Notes: generated by a model not told the origin, from the letters alone. A DNA stretch of 47,801 nucleotides from CAZCBX01 sp964497185 (GCA_964497185.1 CAZCBX010000015.1:1-47801), one strand, 5' to 3'. Shown: positions 32,552-40,787, numbered from the stretch's first letter. Made by a program: numbers and translations.

Positions 32552-32589
32552 CATTTCCTCCCAAGGGTCTTTTTTTAAATAAAATTGTT

Positions 32590-34029
32590 TTAATGATAAA
32601 TGTTTTTACGTTTGGACGAGGACAACAAGCCAAGCATCTCCCGATACTTTGCCACAGTTCGACGGGCAATGTCTACATCACTCTGACGTAAAATTTCGAC
32701 AATTTCTTGATCGCTGTAGGGCTTACGGGGATCCTCTTTATCAATAATGGCTTTGATTCGCTGCTTTACAGCTTCAGAGGCCATGTCGGAACCTGTGACG
32801 CTTTTAATGCCAGAGTTAAAGAAAAACTTCAGCTCGAAAATGCCCTGAGGGGTGTGCACATATTTGTTGGTGGTGACACGGCTGACCGTAGACTCATGCA
32901 TGCCAATGTCTTGGGCTACATCTTTGAGCACCATGGGTTTGAGTGCTTTGACACCCTCGTCAAAAAAATCACGCTGAATTTGAATAATCGACTGCGTCAC
33001 TTTGTAGATGGTTCGCTGACGTTGGTGAATCGATCGAATCAACCAAAGCGCCGAACGCATCTTGTCGTGAATGTACTCTTTTTCCTCATCGGTGGATTTG
33101 GTGTTGGTCAACAACGATTGATAATAACTCGACAAGCGAAGCTTGGGCAAACCATCTTCGTTTTGACTGATCACCGGTTCACCGTTGATCATGCGCACGT
33201 AAATATCGGGGGTGATGTACTGAGAACTTTCATCAAAAAATTGGCGGCCTGGTTTGGGATCGAGCTTTTTCATGCGTTCAACTGTCTGCAAAATTTCTTG
33301 AACCGAAATTTTAAGCGTCTTGGCCACTTCATCGTATTTTCGTTTTTCAAGCAAAGGCAGGTAATCGCGAATCATCACGCGCAACAAATCATTTTCATCC
33401 AAGTGTCGCGTTTGAATCAAAAGACATTCACGCAAATCGCGCGCGCCCACGCCGGCTGGATCCAGTTCTTGTACTTTGCTCAACGCATGCTCAAGCACGC
33501 GAACACTAACATCTCGCGCAAGCGCCATGTCTTCCAGCGTGGTGGCCAGATAGCCATTTTCATCCAAATTGCCAATGATGGCTTGGACAAAACGCATTTC
33601 CGTATCGCTGAGTTTGGTCAGCTGCGCTTGGTCCAAAAGGTGCTCGGCCAATGTGGTCACGCTGGTTAGCGTGGCTTCGTATGAGGGCAAATCATCATTG
33701 CCGCGAACACGGTAACGTGTTTCTTCTTTTCTTTGCGAATGGTTGTTCAGCAGATTTTCAAGATTAACGTCATCCATGCCCTGCTGTGAGTTGGGATTGA
33801 CCTCATCATCTTGGGTGCGCACCTCGGGTTGGGTTTCGCGCATTTTGGGCTCAGTTTTGTCTCCACTGCCCTCCAGCTCTTCTAAAATTGGGTTTTCCAG
33901 CAGCTCGTTTTGGCAGTGCTGTGCCAATTCCATGCGATTGAGCTGGAGCAATTTGATTGCCTGCTGCAGCTGCGGTGTCATGACCAGCTGCTGACTGAGT
34001 TTTAAACTTTGTTTGAGTTGAAGAGCCAT
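32590..34029 (-). CDS. rpoN: RNA polymerase sigma54 factor
   Basis: A 479-residue sigma54. Region I at the N terminus is Gln/Leu rich (LKQSLKLSQQLVMTPQLQQAIKLLQLNRMEL), an acidic region II follows, and the DNA-binding C terminus carries a helix-turn-helix (VAQDIGMHESTVSRVTTNKYV) and the RpoN box ARRTVAKYRE near the end. It recognises -24/-12 promoters and needs an AAA+ activator; one is encoded at 37.5 kb. There is no clear Shine-Dalgarno. A 16-nt inverted repeat CCATTTT-CC-AAAATGG lies 18 bp upstream (34047-34062). Confidence 0.97.
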   Translation of the reverse strand: MALQLKQSLKLSQQLVMTPQLQQAIKLLQLNRMELAQHCQNELLENPILEELEGSGDKTEPKMRETQPEVRTQDDEVNPNSQQGMDDVNLENLLNNHSQRKEETRYRVRGNDDLPSYEATLTSVTTLAEHLLDQAQLTKLSDTEMRFVQAIIGNLDENGYLATTLEDMALARDVSVRVLEHALSKVQELDPAGVGARDLRECLLIQTRHLDENDLLRVMIRDYLPLLEKRKYDEVAKTLKISVQEILQTVERMKKLDPKPGRQFFDESSQYITPDIYVRMINGEPVISQNEDGLPKLRLSSYYQSLLTNTKSTDEEKEYIHDKMRSALWLIRSIHQRQRTIYKVTQSIIQIQRDFFDEGVKALKPMVLKDVAQDIGMHESTVSRVTTNKYVHTPQGIFELKFFFNSGIKSVTGSDMASEAVKQRIKAIIDKEDPRKPYSDQEIVEILRQSDVDIARRTVAKYREMLGLLSSSKRKNIYH

Positions 34030-34046
34030 CGTGTTCTATAAGAATA

Positions 34047-34062
34047 CCATTTTCCAAAATGG
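34047..34062. promoter_or_regulatory. Inverted repeat just upstream of rpoN
   Basis: CCATTTT-CC-AAAATGG, perfect 7-bp arms, 18 bp before the rpoN ATG. It could be an operator or leader hairpin. The rest of the 168-bp gap to pyrG shows no gene and no strong terminator. Confidence 0.3.
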
Positions 34063-34197
34063 CATGTAAACCGTGTTCCGAACTAAATAAAAAAATCCTG
34101 TAATTTCAATGACTTAAAAAAATAATTTTGGCACGATTTTCGTATGCACTTGGCACGCCCATGGCTTTTTGCATGATGGGCTCGGTAAAGCCTTGAA

Positions 34198-35802
34198 TTA
34201 TGCGCGTTGATCCAAAGCGGCTTGAATAAAGCTTTGAAACAAGGGATGCGGCGCAGTGGGTTTAGACTGAAACTCGGGATGAAATTGCACCCCAATAAAC
34301 CAAGGATGGTCTTTGATTTCAATGATTTCCACCAATTGATTGGTGGGACCCACGCCCGAAATGATCAAGCCCGCTTTTTCAAGCTGTTCCAAATAGGCAT
34401 TGTTCACCTCAAAGCGATGGCGATGGCGTTCATCGACTTGATTGGCGCCATATATTTTTTGTGCCAGACTTCCAGCTTTCAGTGCGCATGGGTACGCCCC
34501 CAAACGCATGGTGCCTCCCTTGGCGGCGACCTTTTTTTGTTCTTCCATCATGTTGATGATGGGCTGTTGCGTTTTTTGATCAAACTCCAGTGACGTGGCT
34601 TGTTCAAGTCCCGCTTCGTGTCGGGCATATTCAATCACGGCACATTGCATGCCCAGACAAATGCCGAAAAAAGGAATTTTTTCCGTACGGGCGTGCGCAA
34701 TGGCTTTAATTTTTCCCTCAATACCCCGATGACCAAAACCACCGGGTACCAGCGCGGCATCCACCCCTTCGAAAAAAGAAGCCACATCGGAAGACCGTTC
34801 TATTTCTTCTGAATCAATGTATTTGACCTCAACTTTGGCGCGGTTGGCAATGCCACCATGGACCAAGGAAGCATGAAGGCTTTTGTAAGAATCCACCAGG
34901 TCTACATATTTACCGATGATGCCCACCGTCACTGTGTGCTTGGGATTTTTAATGGTTTCCACCAAATTTTCCCACTCGGCCAAATCCGAATGACGGGTCC
35001 ACATGCCCAGCAAATCAATGATTTTTTGATCCAGGCCTTCCTTGCGAAACACGATGGGGATTTCATAGGTGGTCTCTACATCTTTGGCGGTGATGACACA
35101 GTCAGAGGGGATGTTGCAAAACAAGCCGATTTTTTCTTTGATCTTGGCAGGCAGCATGCGGTCGGTTCGACACAACAAAATGTCCGGCTGAATACCAATG
35201 GACTGAAGCATTTTAACCGAATGCTGGGTGGGTTTGGTTTTTAACTCACCGGCCGCTTTTAAATAAGGCACCAAAGTCAAGTGTAGGTACAGCGTATTTT
35301 CACGGCCATACATAGACCGAAATTGACGAATGGCTTCTAAAAATGGAAGGCTTTCAATGTCACCGGCGGTCCCGCCCACTTCGATCAATGCCACATCGGC
35401 TTGCCCCACACTGCGGTGAATGTGTTCTTTAATTTCATCGGTGACATGCGGGATCACCTGAACAGTGGCGCCCAGATAATCGCCCCTGCGCTCTTTGGTA
35501 ATGACTGAATCGTAAATTTGCCCGGTGGTAAAGTTGCTGGCCTTGGTGATGTTGGCATGGGTGTAGCGTTCGTAGTGGCCGAGATCCAAATCGGTTTCCG
35601 CCCCATCTTTGGTGACAAACACTTCCCCATGCTGCAACGGAGACATGGTGCCCGGATCAACATTGATGTAGGGGTCCATTTTTAACATGGACACTTTTAA
35701 GCCCCTGGATTCTAATAATGCACCGATGGAAGAAGAGGCAATGCCTTTGCCCAAAGAAGATACAACCCCGCCCGTAATGAAAATAAATTTTGGATGACTC
35801 AT
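34198..35802 (-). CDS. pyrG: CTP synthase
   Basis: A 534-residue enzyme aminating UTP to CTP with glutamine and ATP. The synthetase domain has the N-terminal FITGGVVSSLGKGIASSSIG P-loop, MDPYINVDPGTMSPLQHGEV and YGRENTLYLHLTLVP. The glutaminase domain contains FFGICLGMQCAVIEYAR with the nucleophile Cys, and GVQFHPEFQSKP with His/Glu, completing the triad. It stands alone between rpsI and rpoN. No normal Shine-Dalgarno precedes the ATG; a hairpin sits there instead. Confidence 0.97.
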   Translation of the reverse strand: MSHPKFIFITGGVVSSLGKGIASSSIGALLESRGLKVSMLKMDPYINVDPGTMSPLQHGEVFVTKDGAETDLDLGHYERYTHANITKASNFTTGQIYDSVITKERRGDYLGATVQVIPHVTDEIKEHIHRSVGQADVALIEVGGTAGDIESLPFLEAIRQFRSMYGRENTLYLHLTLVPYLKAAGELKTKPTQHSVKMLQSIGIQPDILLCRTDRMLPAKIKEKIGLFCNIPSDCVITAKDVETTYEIPIVFRKEGLDQKIIDLLGMWTRHSDLAEWENLVETIKNPKHTVTVGIIGKYVDLVDSYKSLHASLVHGGIANRAKVEVKYIDSEEIERSSDVASFFEGVDAALVPGGFGHRGIEGKIKAIAHARTEKIPFFGICLGMQCAVIEYARHEAGLEQATSLEFDQKTQQPIINMMEEQKKVAAKGGTMRLGAYPCALKAGSLAQKIYGANQVDERHRHRFEVNNAYLEQLEKAGLIISGVGPTNQLVEIIEIKDHPWFIGVQFHPEFQSKPTAPHPLFQSFIQAALDQRA

Positions 35803-35807
35803 TATGG

Positions 35808-35828
35808 GAAAACACCCTATGTGTTTTC
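35808..35828 (-). promoter_or_regulatory. Leader hairpin at the pyrG start
   Basis: In the mRNA sense GAAAACAC-ATAGG-GTGTTTTC forms an 8-bp stem ending 5 nt before the pyrG ATG. The only AGG-like ribosome site lies in its loop. It could restrict ribosome access or be an attenuation element; the sequence alone does not tell. Confidence 0.35.
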
Positions 35829-35934
35829 AAAGGTTATTCCAAGTAAAAAGCGATTATCCTTTTAAAAACTCGATGGGCAAAGGTTTTGGACCCCATTAAT
35901 TTGATTCAAGCGTCGCTTTACAAAAAAAGCACAT

Positions 35935-35967
35935 AAAAAAGGCCACCCGTATAGGGGTGGCCTTTTT
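35935..35967. terminator. Bidirectional intrinsic terminator after rpsI
   Basis: GGCCACCC (35941-35948) pairs with GGGTGGCC (35955-35962), preceded by A6 and followed by T5, so it can act in both directions. It ends the rplM-rpsI transcript. Confidence 0.9.
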
Positions 35968-35993
35968 GCATAATTGGGGTTGGACCCAAACGA

Positions 35994-36392
35994 TTAACGT
36001 TTGGAGTATTGGAATTTTTTACGTGCGCCAGGCTGACCGTATTTTTTACGTTCTTTGACACGCGCGTCACGGGTTAGAAAACCTTCGGGCTTTAATTGAG
36101 CACGCAAGTTCTCATCGTATTCAACCAATGCCTTCGACAAACCGTGGTTCACGGCTTGTGCTTGAGCCGACACGCCGCCGCCCAATACACGAACATAAAT
36201 GTCAAATTTGCCTTTGGTTTGCGTGACGTCCAAAGCGCGCAGTGCGTTCATGCGTTCCACTTGGCTTGCAAAATATTCTTCAAAAGGTCGACGGTTGACG
36301 CTGATTTCGCCAGAGCCTTCATTCATGTAGACACGGGCCACTGCGTTTTTACGTTTGCCGACCGCGTTGAATTTATAGTGTTGTTTTGCCAT
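35994..36392 (-). CDS. rpsI: 30S ribosomal protein uS9
   Basis: A 132-residue ribosomal protein. The family core is clear: YKFNAVGKRKNAVARVYMNEGSG, DIYVRVLGGGVSAQAQAVNHG, and the C-terminal RDARVKERKKYGQPGARKKFQYSKR, whose last Arg contacts the P-site tRNA. AAGGAAAG precedes the ATG. It is 18 bp behind rplM in the universal rplM-rpsI pair. Confidence 0.98.
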   Translation of the reverse strand: MAKQHYKFNAVGKRKNAVARVYMNEGSGEISVNRRPFEEYFASQVERMNALRALDVTQTKGKFDIYVRVLGGGVSAQAQAVNHGLSKALVEYDENLRAQLKPEGFLTRDARVKERKKYGQPGARKKFQYSKR

Positions 36393-36410
36393 GGTTTCTT
36401 TCTTTCCTTG

Positions 36411-36845
36411 TTAGGCGTCGAGGGTTTCAGGTTGTTGCGCTTCGTGCGGATGCTCTTGCCCCGCATACACTTTTAATTTGCTAAGCATTTGTCGACCCAA
36501 AGGACCTTTGGGCAACATGCCTTTGACAGCCAGCTTAATGACTTCTTCTGGTTTTTCTTCAACCATTTGTTTGGCTGTGCGCTCTTTTAAACCACCACGG
36601 TAGCCGGAGTAGTTGAAATATTTCTTTTGGTTGAGTTTGTCACCGGTAAAGCGAATTTTTTCGGCGTTGGTGACCACCACAAAATCTCCGTTGTCCATGT
36701 GGGGGGTGTAAGATGGTTTGTGTTTGCCGCGAAGGACATGCGCAATGCGGGTGGCCAATCGACCAAGGACTTTATCATTGGCGTCGGCGTGGAACCACTG
36801 GCGCGAAATTTCGCTGGCTTTGAGTGAATATGTTTTCTGTAGCAT
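36411..36845 (-). CDS. rplM: 50S ribosomal protein uL13
   Basis: A 144-residue ribosomal protein. Motifs: RQWFHADANDKVLGRLATRIAH, LRGKHKPSYTPHMDNGDFVVV and VKGMLPKGPLGRQMLSKLKVY. The frame opens at 36896, but ATG at 36845 with GAGAGAAACACC upstream fits the family length. First gene of the rplM-rpsI operon. Confidence 0.98.
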   Translation of the reverse strand: MLQKTYSLKASEISRQWFHADANDKVLGRLATRIAHVLRGKHKPSYTPHMDNGDFVVVTNAEKIRFTGDKLNQKKYFNYSGYRGGLKERTAKQMVEEKPEEVIKLAVKGMLPKGPLGRQMLSKLKVYAGQEHPHEAQQPETLDA

Positions 36846-36910
36846 GGTGTTTCTCTCTATCTTTTTAAAGAGCGCTGTTTTAATACATTTTCCCATGCAA
36901 AGTCAAGATA

Positions 36911-37330
36911 TTATTCACATTCCCATTGCCCCGCAAAATAGGCAATTTCGCGAAATTGGGCCCCCACCAATAATAAACTAACATCCAACGGCCCTGTGCC
37001 CAGGCCGGCTTCATTTCGATCAAGCACAATCGAGGCGGTGGTTTGGCTGGCTAAAGGTAGCTGTGTGGTGCCAAAAAGATCGGGAAACTCACTGGAATCA
37101 TAGACTTTTTGGTACAATTGCTCTTGCTCATTGAGCGCGCTGAGTTGTGCAAATACCACGGTGTATTCCGTGCTGTCAGAGAGATTTTGCACGGTCACCT
37201 CGGCCGTACAGGCTTGATCGGTGGATTGAATTTGCTCAGGCTCGGTTACAATGGGAAACACAATGTCTCGCTCTGAAACCGATTCAGAACAGTGAACCAA
37301 GAACATGCAAATACAAATGAGCCAACGCAT
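36911..37330 (-). CDS. Putative secreted lipoprotein, unknown function
   Basis: A 139-residue protein. The N terminus MRWLICICMFLVHCSE is a short signal peptide with a lipobox-like LVHC; His at -1 is unusual, so lipidation is uncertain. The mature part is acidic with beta-strand pattern (CTAEVTVQNLSDSTEYTVVF, ASIVLDRNEAGLGTGPLDVSLL) and single Cys residues in QACTA and WECE that could pair. It resembles an Ig-like or BatD-type beta domain, but no family is recognised. It lies upstream of rplM on the same strand and diverges from the FHA activator gene. Confidence 0.65.
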   Translation of the reverse strand: MRWLICICMFLVHCSESVSERDIVFPIVTEPEQIQSTDQACTAEVTVQNLSDSTEYTVVFAQLSALNEQEQLYQKVYDSSEFPDLFGTTQLPLASQTTASIVLDRNEAGLGTGPLDVSLLLVGAQFREIAYFAGQWECE

Positions 37331-37411
37331 GGCACTGGTATCGCCCAGTTTTCACCAAAGCTCAATGATTTTCTTGCCCACAAGCAAGCTCGCCGTGGTC
37401 ATGTAAATTGC

Positions 37412-37445
37412 TATTTCAATGAAAAACTTTTATATCATTGAAATA
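37412..37445. promoter_or_regulatory. Inverted repeat upstream of the FHA-sigma54 activator
   Basis: TATTTCAATGA (37412-37422) and TCATTGAAATA (37435-37445) are perfect 11-bp arms with a 12-nt spacer, ending 28 bp before the activator ATG. Enhancer-type operators of sigma54 activators have this form, so self-control is possible. Confidence 0.4.
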
Positions 37446-37473
37446 TTTCATCCCACCCAACAAGGATTGGTTC

Positions 37474-39090
37474 ATGTATTTGTCGATTTACCACCACCAC
37501 GAAGAAATCATGCAGGCCCCCATCACCGACCATGTCAGCATTGGTCGCGCGTTAAACAATGACGTTGTATTGTTGGATGCGGGCATCTCCAGAAACCATG
37601 CGCTGATTCAAAAAAAAGGACAAGAGCTGCAAATCATCAATAAATCGAAAAATGGTTTAAGCGTCAACGGCAGCGCGCAAGAGCAGGCTGATTTAAGCAT
37701 CAAAGATGAAATTAAAATGGGCCCCTACCGACTCATCGTCCAAAAGGACCAACCGCTGGAAGACACGGTGGTTCACACCATTTCCGAAAAAACACAAATG
37801 TTTTCCTACAGCACCCAGGCCAATGAAATGGTGACCAAAAATGTGTGGTTGGAACAAACGGCGCCCATTGCCCGCCGACACAAACTATCCAAAGGCGTGG
37901 TTACCATTGGCAAAGACCCACAAAACGACATTGTGATCACAGACGATTACATATCCAGCTATCATTGCAAAATTGTGCAAAAGGACGGTGTTTTTACGTT
38001 GATTGATTTGGGCAGCACCAACGGCACGCTGCTCAACGGTCAAAAAGTGATGCAAGCACAACTTCAAGCGGACAACGTCATCGACTTGGGCAAAGCTTCG
38101 CTTACCTTTTGCTACCAACAAGACGTGCGCAAAGTGCAACCCAAAACCCAAGGCCGTTACGCGGGCATGATCTCACAAGATCCCGCCATGCAGACAATTT
38201 TTGGCTTGATTGATCAAGTGGCACCCACCGATGCCACCGTGTTTGTTCACGGCGAGACCGGCAGTGGCAAAGAGCTAATCGCACGCAGCATTCATGAACA
38301 AAGCGGCCGAAAGCACAAACCTTTTTTATCGGTGAACTGTGGCGCCATTGCCAAAGAGCTGATTGAAAGTGAATTGTTTGGTCATGAAAAAGGCGCTTTT
38401 ACCTCTGCCGACAATCAGCGCATGGGTCTTTTTGAACAAGCCCATGGGGGCACCCTCTTTTTGGATGAGGTGGGTGAATTGCCTTTGGACCTGCAACCCA
38501 AACTGCTGCGCGTGTTGGAAACAGGTGAAATCAGACGCGTGGGCGGCAACAAAGACATCGCGGTGGATGTGCGCATCGTCAGCGCCACCCATCGGGATCT
38601 GCCAACGGAAGTGGCACAAAAGAGATTTCGAGAAGACTTGCTCTACCGTTTGTTTGTTATTCCCATTGAGCTCCCTGCCCTGCGCGCTCGCATGGGCGAT
38701 TTGGAACCTTTGGTGCAGTATTTTATAGAGCAACACGCCGAAAAATACCAACAAGCCGCCAAACCGATCAGCCCGCAAGCCATGGAAAAACTCAAAAAAC
38801 ATTCATGGCCTGGCAACATCCGTGAACTAAAAAATGTCATTCAACGTGCCATCATTCTTAGTTTTCATGCCGATCAAATTGAAGCCGCGCACGTTCAATA
38901 CCCAACCGGACAGCAAGATGTGCAGGAAAGTGCGCCCGCCTTTTCAGGCACCCTTGAAGACATGGAAAAGCAAACCATTCTGCGCAGTTTGATTGCCCAC
39001 CAATGGAACAAAACACAAACCGCCAAAGCGCTGGGCATTGCCAAGTCGACACTTCATGCCAAAATCAATCAATATGAGCTTTCGCCCTAA
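37474..39090 (+). CDS. Sigma54-dependent transcription activator with two FHA domains
   Basis: A 538-residue regulator. Residues about 1-90 are one FHA domain (SIGRALNNDVVLLDAGISRNH...NKSKNGLSVNG), about 130-215 a second (TIGKDPQNDIVITDDYISSYH...LIDLGSTNGTLLNG). Then comes an AAA+ domain: Walker A GETGSGKE (about 260), the sigma54-contact loop GAFTSA in place of GAFTGA, Walker B GGTLFLDEVGEL, and Arg-finger region FREDLLYRLFV. A Fis-type helix-turn-helix ends it (TAKALGIAKSTLHAKINQY). FHA domains bind phosphothreonine, so a Ser/Thr kinase probably feeds it, an arrangement common in myxobacteria. ATG at 37474 has AAGGA 8 nt before it. Confidence 0.95.
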   Translation: MYLSIYHHHEEIMQAPITDHVSIGRALNNDVVLLDAGISRNHALIQKKGQELQIINKSKNGLSVNGSAQEQADLSIKDEIKMGPYRLIVQKDQPLEDTVVHTISEKTQMFSYSTQANEMVTKNVWLEQTAPIARRHKLSKGVVTIGKDPQNDIVITDDYISSYHCKIVQKDGVFTLIDLGSTNGTLLNGQKVMQAQLQADNVIDLGKASLTFCYQQDVRKVQPKTQGRYAGMISQDPAMQTIFGLIDQVAPTDATVFVHGETGSGKELIARSIHEQSGRKHKPFLSVNCGAIAKELIESELFGHEKGAFTSADNQRMGLFEQAHGGTLFLDEVGELPLDLQPKLLRVLETGEIRRVGGNKDIAVDVRIVSATHRDLPTEVAQKRFREDLLYRLFVIPIELPALRARMGDLEPLVQYFIEQHAEKYQQAAKPISPQAMEKLKKHSWPGNIRELKNVIQRAIILSFHADQIEAAHVQYPTGQQDVQESAPAFSGTLEDMEKQTILRSLIAHQWNKTQTAKALGIAKSTLHAKINQYELSP

Positions 39091-39117
39091 GGCTCACTTC
39101 TTAGACGCGATAAAAAC

Positions 39118-39146
39118 TTGGGGGCCTTAGTTGAATGTGGCATACT
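39118..39146 (+). promoter_or_regulatory. Weak promoter candidate before the BamC-like gene
   Basis: TTGGGG (39118-39123), 17-bp spacer, CATACT (39141-39146). The start would fall at the ATG (39153), and no Shine-Dalgarno is present there. Weak match, noted because it repeats the leaderless layout seen at 10.0 and 21.0 kb. Confidence 0.25.
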
Positions 39147-39152
39147 ACGAAT

Positions 39153-39659
39153 ATGAAACATTTACTTCATTGCATTGTGGTGGCCATGGTCGCCATGGGA
39201 TTGACCGCTTGCAGCGGCAAAAAAGACTTTGCCGAACCCGCCTCATTGAAAAGCCGAAACAATTATGCCCGTTCGGCTTCATACCGCGCCCCCATCACCT
39301 TGGTGTGGCAGGCCATTCAAACCGCCATCGAAAACAAAGGCGTACCCATCTCTCAAACCATTCAAGACAAGGGCTTGATCGTCACCGACTGGGCCACGGG
39401 CAAATCCGATGTGCTGTATTCTGGATACGGAGAAACCAAAATCCCTTACACCATTCGATTTAAATTTTTGGTTCAAGTGGTTGGGGATGGCAGCCAGACT
39501 CGCGTGAGCATCAAAGCCAAAGAAGAATACATGACCGATGTGATTCGTTCGGGCGGCACATTTGATGGCAGCATTTATCAATGGGTGGAGACGGAGAGTA
39601 CGGGGGCCAAGGAGAATGAGATTTTATTGGCGGTGCAGGAGATTTTGAGTAGCAATTGA
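39153..39659 (+). CDS. BamC/NlpB-like outer-membrane lipoprotein
   Basis: A 168-residue lipoprotein. The signal peptide ends with a good lipobox, MGLTAC, followed by SGKKD; Asp is not at +2, so outer-membrane sorting is expected. The mature part has one helix-grip-like domain: YRAPITLVWQAIQTAIENKG, ISQTIQDKGLIVTDWATG, YTIRFKFLVQVVGDGSQTRVSIKAKEEY. This order (Trp-Ala-Ile helix, 'D-x2-KGLIVTDW', long strands) is like one domain of BamC, a part of the outer-membrane protein assembly machine, but the match is from pattern only. It follows the FHA activator gene by 62 bp. Confidence 0.7.
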   Translation: MKHLLHCIVVAMVAMGLTACSGKKDFAEPASLKSRNNYARSASYRAPITLVWQAIQTAIENKGVPISQTIQDKGLIVTDWATGKSDVLYSGYGETKIPYTIRFKFLVQVVGDGSQTRVSIKAKEEYMTDVIRSGGTFDGSIYQWVETESTGAKENEILLAVQEILSSN

Positions 39660-39712
39660 TTGAATGGTTTTTAGGGTTTGTGAAAATTTTTTAAAATCAT
39701 GAGCTTTGTGAG

Positions 39713-39943
39713 GCCCAAGGGGGTCCGCATTCGCTCGGTCCTCGCTTGCGCTGCGGAGACGCTCATGTCGGACCCCCTTGGGCTGACGTTCTGTTTGGGC
39801 TGGGGTTAAGTGGAAGTAGCACTGAAGACAAACGCCAAAGGCGTTTGTCTCTATATTTTTATGCCACCTAGAAAATACGTTGATGTGCGCGGCAGCTTTT
39901 TGGGCTTGTGCGAGCGTCTCCGCAGCACAAGCCCAAAAAGCTG
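39713..39943. repeat. Composite palindromic element, copy 4 (best formed)
   Basis: Lies in the 336-bp gap between the convergent BamC-like and HEAT genes. Hairpin A: 15-bp perfect arms (39713-39727 and 39769-39783), extended by three pairs past a bulge; the 34-nt loop is the reverse complement of the conserved loop. Core palindrome AGACAAACGCC-AAA-GGCGTTTGTCT at 39826-39850, perfect. Hairpin B: perfect 19-bp arms (39893-39911 and 39925-39943) with a 13-nt loop GAGCGTCTCCGCA, a shortened form of the same motif in forward orientation. Both A-core and core-B distances are 42 nt. Confidence 0.92.
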
Positions 39944-39995
39944 TGCAAGGGACTCATTTAAAACCCGAATATCAAAGTATTTGAAACAATAAATT

Positions 39996-40787
39996 TTAGC
40001 TTTTTTGATCGGGCTTTTTTTCTGTTTCGCGTTCTTTGTGCCAGGCCAGCCATGCGGCTGTGCATTTGGCTTTGGGGGCTGTGGGGAAGTTCCACTGGTT
40101 TTTTCGGGCAATGGTTTCCAGCGATGTGCAGGCTTGATAGCGCAAGTCTTTGTTGGAAGATGAAGTGGTCAGCACGCGAATCAATGGATCCACACCTTCA
40201 GGTTGTCCCAATTTGCCAAACGCTTGTACAATTTGGGGGCGAATCCACAAGCTTTTGCCTTTGGTGTAATTTCGATCTTTAAACAGTTCGTCTGCCAAAA
40301 AAGACGCGGCAAATTGATCTTGTCTTTTCACCAAGGCATCCACCGCCTCAGAACGCACCACCATGGCAGAGTCATGCAACGATGCCCGTATGGCCTTGAG
40401 CGTGTCAAGGTCATCGCGGTAGCTCAACGCTTTGGTGGAGGCTTGGCGAATGATAAATAGCGGATCGTTGAGCCCTTTGAGCAACGCTTTTTTGGCGTAT
40501 TCGTTGTCTCGCTGTCCCAGCGCAATGGCGCTAAACCATCGAGCTTCCCATCTTTGGCTGCTCGATAGCAGTACGTCTTCTAAAATGGGGTCCACAGAAG
40601 CATCGGCTTTGACGATGTGGGCCAGTTCGGTGGAAAAATCTTTTTTTTCGGCCGCTTGTTCAATCCATTTGCGATAGTTTTTTTGGTCTTGCGCATGACT
40701 TGGCCAGGCATGACTGCTGGCAAACGCTGCGCCAACCCAAATTAGAACTTGTAAGCTGGTGAAAAATCTTTTAAAAGTCATGGTCAT
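39996..40787 (-). CDS. Secreted HEAT-repeat protein
   Basis: A 263-residue protein. The signal peptide (FKRFFTSLQVLIWVGAAF...AWPSHAQ) is followed by about five or six HEAT-like helical repeats: SSQRWEARWFSAIALGQ, LNDPLFIIRQASTKALSY, LHDSAMVVRSEAVDALV, IRPQIVQAFGKLGQPEG, DLRYQACTSLETIA. It ends with a Lys/Glu-rich tail. HEAT repeats are protein-binding scaffolds; the partner is unknown. AAGGAG lies 7 nt before the ATG at 40787, which sets the start. Its first codons overlap the start of the divergent ispH gene. Confidence 0.8.
   Translation of the reverse strand: MTMTFKRFFTSLQVLIWVGAAFASSHAWPSHAQDQKNYRKWIEQAAEKKDFSTELAHIVKADASVDPILEDVLLSSSQRWEARWFSAIALGQRDNEYAKKALLKGLNDPLFIIRQASTKALSYRDDLDTLKAIRASLHDSAMVVRSEAVDALVKRQDQFAASFLADELFKDRNYTKGKSLWIRPQIVQAFGKLGQPEGVDPLIRVLTTSSSNKDLRYQACTSLETIARKNQWNFPTAPKAKCTAAWLAWHKERETEKKPDQKS

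Noticed and set aside
34150..34170. TTGGCACG...TGGC as a sigma54 -24/-12 promoter
   Set aside because: Second half mismatches TTGC, and it points into pyrG from its 3' end with no plus-strand gene to drive.
27431..39943. CRISPR array or integron attC sites as an explanation of the repeats
   Set aside because: There is no regular repeat-spacer array, no cas or integrase gene, and the units are 12-18 kb apart with ordinary genes between them.
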